Source: Jeotgalicoccus aerolatus (GTDB lineage: Bacteria; Bacillota; Bacilli; Staphylococcales; Salinicoccaceae). Taken from it: a DNA stretch of 64,000 nt. How positions within the stretch are numbered: the first letter of the stretch is position 1; the number at the start of each line of letters is the position of its first letter. The notes under the pieces are model-generated. The model saw only the letters and a program-made list of their open reading frames with translations. It was not told the DNA's origin and did no database searches. Shown here in pieces: positions 61,319 through 64,000 of the stretch. The stretch covers positions 310,001-374,000 of the forward strand of contig NZ_BMCN01000002.1 in NCBI RefSeq assembly GCF_014635205.1, written 5' to 3'. Position numbers and translations under genes: made by a program.

Positions 61319-62453
61319 ATAAACTCTCCTGGGCGGCTGTTAATGCTTTGCCGTAATAGTTTTTATTGCGCAGTCTGCTTAGGATATCTTCCAGTGCACT
61401 TAAAATTGCAAGCATGTCTTTCGGGAACATGAAGCCCATATGACCGATGCGGATAATCTTTCCAGCGAGATCTTTTTGTCCGCCGGCTACAGCAATGTGG
61501 TAATTATTTTCAAGTTCATCTTTTATATGGGCAATTTCTTCAGGTGATGATTTGACAGCAGTAACAGTCGGTGAGGCATCTTCTTCCTTGACTAAGAGTT
61601 CGAGTTCCAGTGCTTCAATGCCGCGGCGAAGCATTTTTTGCATATTTTTATGGCGCACATATACCTGTTCAAGCGTTTCGTCGTGAATCATATTGAGAAC
61701 ATCGTCAAGGCCCTGGTATAAAGTAACGGCTGGTGTCTGAGGCGTATAGTCAACTTCCAGTGATTTAAAATACATTTTTAAGTCGAGGTAGTAGCGGCCG
61801 TGTGCCGAACGGTTAATTTTACCGAGGGCTTTATCGTTAACAGCAACAAAGGCAAGTCCCGGCGGCAGCATCATTGCTTTCTGGCTGCCGGAAACGAGAC
61901 AGTCAATCTTATCTCTGTCCATATGAATATCGGCACCGCCTAGTGCACTGACTGCATCGACGATAAAGAGCGCATCCTCTTTATAATCGTGAACAACTTT
62001 TGAAAGTTCAGCCAAAGGATGCAGGACGGATGTTGAGGTTTCGCATGCCTGAGTAAATACTGCAGCAAGATTATCAATACCATTTAAATATTCTCTAAAG
62101 GCTTCAGGGTCTGCCGCTTGGCCCCAGGTCACATCATAAATATGGACTTTAAAATTATAGCGGCCAGCGATATCAGCGAACTTTCCGCCGAATACACCGC
62201 TGACGATAATCACAACACTGTCGCCGTCATCGACAAGATTTACCATGGCAGCTTCTAAGGCGCTGGTGCCAGATGAAGTCAGTACGGCAACCGGATGATC
62301 CGTGCCGAACAAAGGCTGGAGCTTATTCTGGATATCAGCTGACAAAGCTTTGAAACGGTTAGTACGGTGACCAAAAATACCTTGAGACATTGCTTGATAA
62401 GTGCGGCGGGCAACAGGTGTCGGCCCTGGTGTGAGAAGTAATTCTTCCTGCAT
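61305..62453 (-). CDS. Class V aminotransferase (alanine-glyoxylate / serine-pathway type)
   Basis: 382 residues. It fits the class V PLP family near alanine-glyoxylate and serine-glyoxylate aminotransferase: TPGPTPVARRTYQAMSQ start, FGHRTNRF, and a PLP Lys in CLVSGSQKAMMLPPGLAFV. A substrate of phosphohydroxypyruvate is likely because it heads an operon with serA, and no classical SerC is here. AGGAGG precedes the ATG. In related bacteria such SerA-linked enzymes are proposed to replace SerC; this is inference. Confidence 0.85.
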   Translation of the reverse strand: MQEELLLTPGPTPVARRTYQAMSQGIFGHRTNRFKALSADIQNKLQPLFGTDHPVAVLTSSGTSALEAAMVNLVDDGDSVVIIVSGVFGGKFADIAGRYNFKVHIYDVTWGQAADPEAFREYLNGIDNLAAVFTQACETSTSVLHPLAELSKVVHDYKEDALFIVDAVSALGGADIHMDRDKIDCLVSGSQKAMMLPPGLAFVAVNDKALGKINRSAHGRYYLDLKMYFKSLEVDYTPQTPAVTLYQGLDDVLNMIHDETLEQVYVRHKNMQKMLRRGIEALELELLVKEEDASPTVTAVKSSPEEIAHIKDELENNYHIAVAGGQKDLAGKIIRIGHMGFMFPKDMLAILSALEDILSRLRNKNYYGKALTAAQESLYEQA

Positions 62454-62514
62454 AGCGATTCCTCCTAATAATAAGTAAATATTAAATTACATTATAACAG
62501 AAAAATCTATAAAT

Positions 62515-63567
62515 TCAGTTATCTTTTCCTTCTTCTAAAATTTCATCGATTAAAGCATGGGCTTTCAAATAATTGTTTTGATACGTATCGTCTAAAATAA
62601 CAGTCTGATCGATCAAATTATAGTGTTTCAGCTGGTCTATAAGCAGTTCGTAGAATGTCACATCATATTCTGATGCATCTTGCTTTGGCGGCATAATAAA
62701 AATCAGACTCCAGGTCTGCAGGCGAATATAGTGCTCAAAAATTTGATTGACGTATTCTTTCTCTTCGTGAAGTGCGAACATATTATGGACTTTAGAATAC
62801 AGGACATCGGTATCCGCAAAAAATACTTTACGGGTGGCATTCGAATGGATATGTTTGCGGTTCAGCTCGAATTGACCGATGCCGATAGCATGAAAGTCTT
62901 TAGCATCTAGATCGGGAGTTTTTAATTGATGTTCTTCAAAGTACTTACCGGCGTATTCTATTGAAAAACTCGTAGAATATCTCCGGGCAAGGTCTTCTGT
63001 CAGCATCGATTTTCCGCTGTTCGGGGCACCGGTTATCAGAACGTTTTGAACGAAAAACCGGCGGAATGGCCGGGTGACGTAATCCCAGTTTAAAATAGGG
63101 GTTTCTCTGATTTCCGTACCGCTGATACCGAGTATTTTTCTGTCGACCATCGTCATTCTAATATCGATATTTGGCCAGGCGGTATTAAAATAAGACTCAA
63201 GCGGTTCGACATAGTCGCTTTCTCCCATATAGAAAGTTACGCGTTTCACATCAAAATCGAGCGCATCCTTACTTTGAACAATTAATCGCTCCAGCATTTC
63301 CAGCCATGGCTGCCAGCCGTCCGGGTAGCGGGGAATATTAGATTCATCGAGCTGCAGTATAGATATGTTGCTGTCGTTTTTTAACAGCTGACGCATGGCT
63401 CTGGCTCTATGTTCAAGGTTCATGCCGATAGAATCACCGCGGTCTCCCTTGTAGCCGCTAATAATGACAACTGCATGCCTGTTTTCCCTTTTTGCTCGGA
63501 CAATCTGTTCGAAATGGCCGACATGGCATGGTGCGAATGTACCAAAATAAATTCCAAGATCTCTCAT
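62515..63567 (-). CDS. NadR-like bifunctional NMN adenylyltransferase / ribosylnicotinamide kinase
   Basis: 350 residues. The first half is a nucleotidyltransferase (GTFAPCHVGHFEQIVRA at 9-25, ISGTEIRE at 148-155); the second is a P-loop kinase (GAPNSGKS at 180-187). This is the NadR enzyme arrangement without the N-terminal DNA-binding domain of enteric NadR. It should make NAD from nicotinamide riboside via NMN. AGGAGTAG precedes the ATG. An exact 14-bp palindrome lies in its promoter region. Confidence 0.85.
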   Translation of the reverse strand: MRDLGIYFGTFAPCHVGHFEQIVRAKRENRHAVVIISGYKGDRGDSIGMNLEHRARAMRQLLKNDSNISILQLDESNIPRYPDGWQPWLEMLERLIVQSKDALDFDVKRVTFYMGESDYVEPLESYFNTAWPNIDIRMTMVDRKILGISGTEIRETPILNWDYVTRPFRRFFVQNVLITGAPNSGKSMLTEDLARRYSTSFSIEYAGKYFEEHQLKTPDLDAKDFHAIGIGQFELNRKHIHSNATRKVFFADTDVLYSKVHNMFALHEEKEYVNQIFEHYIRLQTWSLIFIMPPKQDASEYDVTFYELLIDQLKHYNLIDQTVILDDTYQNNYLKAHALIDEILEEGKDN

Positions 63568-63606
63568 ATTTATCTACTCCTGTGTCAGATGATATCAAAA
63601 GAACTG

Positions 63607-63636
63607 ATTATAGAAATGTGCTACAATATTGTAGAA
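63607..63636 (-). promoter_or_regulatory. Candidate promoter and operator of the NadR-like gene
   Basis: On the minus strand a TATAAT (63607-63612) is preceded by TTCTAC (63631-63636) at 18 bases. CTACAATATTGTAG (63621-63634), a perfect 14-bp palindrome, occupies the spacer and -35, a good operator position. The regulator is not known. Confidence 0.45.
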
Positions 63637-63637
63637 A

Positions 63638-63886
63638 TTAAATGTAAATTAAAATGATTGAAATGAAATGCAGCAAGCCTGTTAAAATTGTTGCGGCCGC
63701 GATAATTTTAAGACTTCTTGAAGCGCCGGCAATTAAAAATAAGGCGGACAGTATTATAGAAACTGCCATGAAAATAATTCTCGTGCTGAGCAGTGCAATT
63801 AAATCTTCGTGCTGATATGTGACGGAGATGTTTATCAGGCTGTAAATATTAATTGCTGCTAATATAATTAAAATGAATGGTTTCAT
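63638..63886 (-). CDS. Small three-helix membrane protein
   Basis: 82 residues, hydrophobic, with three likely transmembrane helices (about 3-20, 32-51 and 60-80). GGGAGCGTG lies upstream of the ATG (63884-63886). No family recognised. It runs in the same direction as the NadR-like gene, whose promoter region begins within 10 bases of its end. The opposite-strand Fem-like gene starts 66 bases away. Confidence 0.5.
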   Translation of the reverse strand: MKPFILIILAAINIYSLINISVTYQHEDLIALLSTRIIFMAVSIILSALFLIAGASRSLKIIAAATILTGLLHFISIILIYI

Positions 63887-63951
63887 TTTTACACGCTCCC
63901 TTTGGGGATTTATTATATCAGAAATAATAAAGAAATGATTGGTGAGGAAAT

Positions 63952-64000
63952 ATGGTGGAAGTATTAAATATTACAGATAAAGAACATGATGAATTCGTAA
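63952..64000 (+). CDS. Fem-like peptidoglycan-bridge aminoacyltransferase, N-terminus only
   Basis: Only 16 codons and one base fall in the window. The ATG at 63952 is preceded by GGTGAGG, with an in-frame GTG next. The start MVEVLNITDKEHDEFV resembles the beginning of staphylococcal FemX (FmhB), which reads as I-T-x-x-E-H-D-x-F-V, the enzyme that adds the first glycine to the lipid II bridge. So short a match is suggestive only. Confidence 0.45.
   Translation, partial: MVEVLNITDKEHDEFV

Overview
The window reads as chromosomal core DNA of a low-GC Gram-positive coccus of the Staphylococcaceae, most like Jeotgalicoccus, Salinicoccus or a relative (inference from gene content, not a database match). 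Supporting signs are a NorA-type exporter, a type-2 (YumC-like) ferredoxin/flavodoxin reductase, malate:quinone oxidoreductase, a SagB-like glucosaminidase, an FdhD/YdeP/OxlT group, and a Fem-like gene start at the right edge. Ribosome binding sites are strong, TTG and GTG starts are frequent, and almost every transcription unit ends in a clear intrinsic hairpin. I see no rRNA, tRNA, insertion sequence, prophage or CRISPR array.

Layout. 1-4.7 kb: small membrane and stress-type genes, a LysE exporter, and an amino-acid permease whose promoter carries a CcpA-like cre box. 4.8-6.4 kb: a methyltransferase, then a guanidine-I riboswitch with terminator controlling an overlapping pair of SMR (Gdx-type) exporter subunits. 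6.4-16.7 kb: flavodoxin/ferredoxin reductase, NorA-like exporter, zinc exporter plus D-serine-dehydratase-like enzyme, betaine transporter, AbgT transporter with an M20 hydrolase, DegV. 16.7-22 kb: AlkC-like repair protein, then a PepSY lipoprotein, response regulator, sensor kinase, second PepSY protein and MarR regulator. 22-36 kb: mostly transporters (MFS, PTS-IIC-like, DASS, YeiH, a complete TAXI-TRAP set, PutP) with an aldehyde dehydrogenase. 36-46 kb: HAD phosphatase, Mqo, MetI, a RacA-like DNA-binding protein, GuaC, a 340-bp tandem repeat, TyrA, then the DAHP synthase-chorismate mutase operon and MetA. 46-64 kb: NhaC-type antiporter, a structured leader with a 58-residue protein, glucosaminidase, the FdhD/OxlT/YdeP group, NSS transporter, GlnA, Na/Pi cotransporter, HAD phosphatase, a serine-pathway operon (aminotransferase and SerA), a NadR-like enzyme and the start of a Fem-like gene.

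The strongest candidate for something new is the 5' leader of the DAHP synthase-chorismate mutase operon (43627-43948). A consensus promoter is followed by a well-initiated 18-codon leader peptide, four of whose last five residues are Tyr or Phe. After it comes a chain of mutually exclusive hairpins that ends in an intrinsic terminator. The geometry fits ribosome-mediated attenuation: stalling for lack of Tyr or Phe should favour the antiterminator. I know this mechanism mainly from proteobacterial amino-acid operons; Gram-positive aromatic genes more usually rely on T-boxes or protein regulators. Secondary leads are the 81-bp tandem repeat at 42232-42580, paired 21-bp-spaced direct repeats upstream of a weak mqo promoter, a RacA-like protein with a possible amphipathic membrane anchor, the PepSY/two-component/PepSY arrangement, and a folded leader ahead of a tiny helix-turn-helix-like protein.
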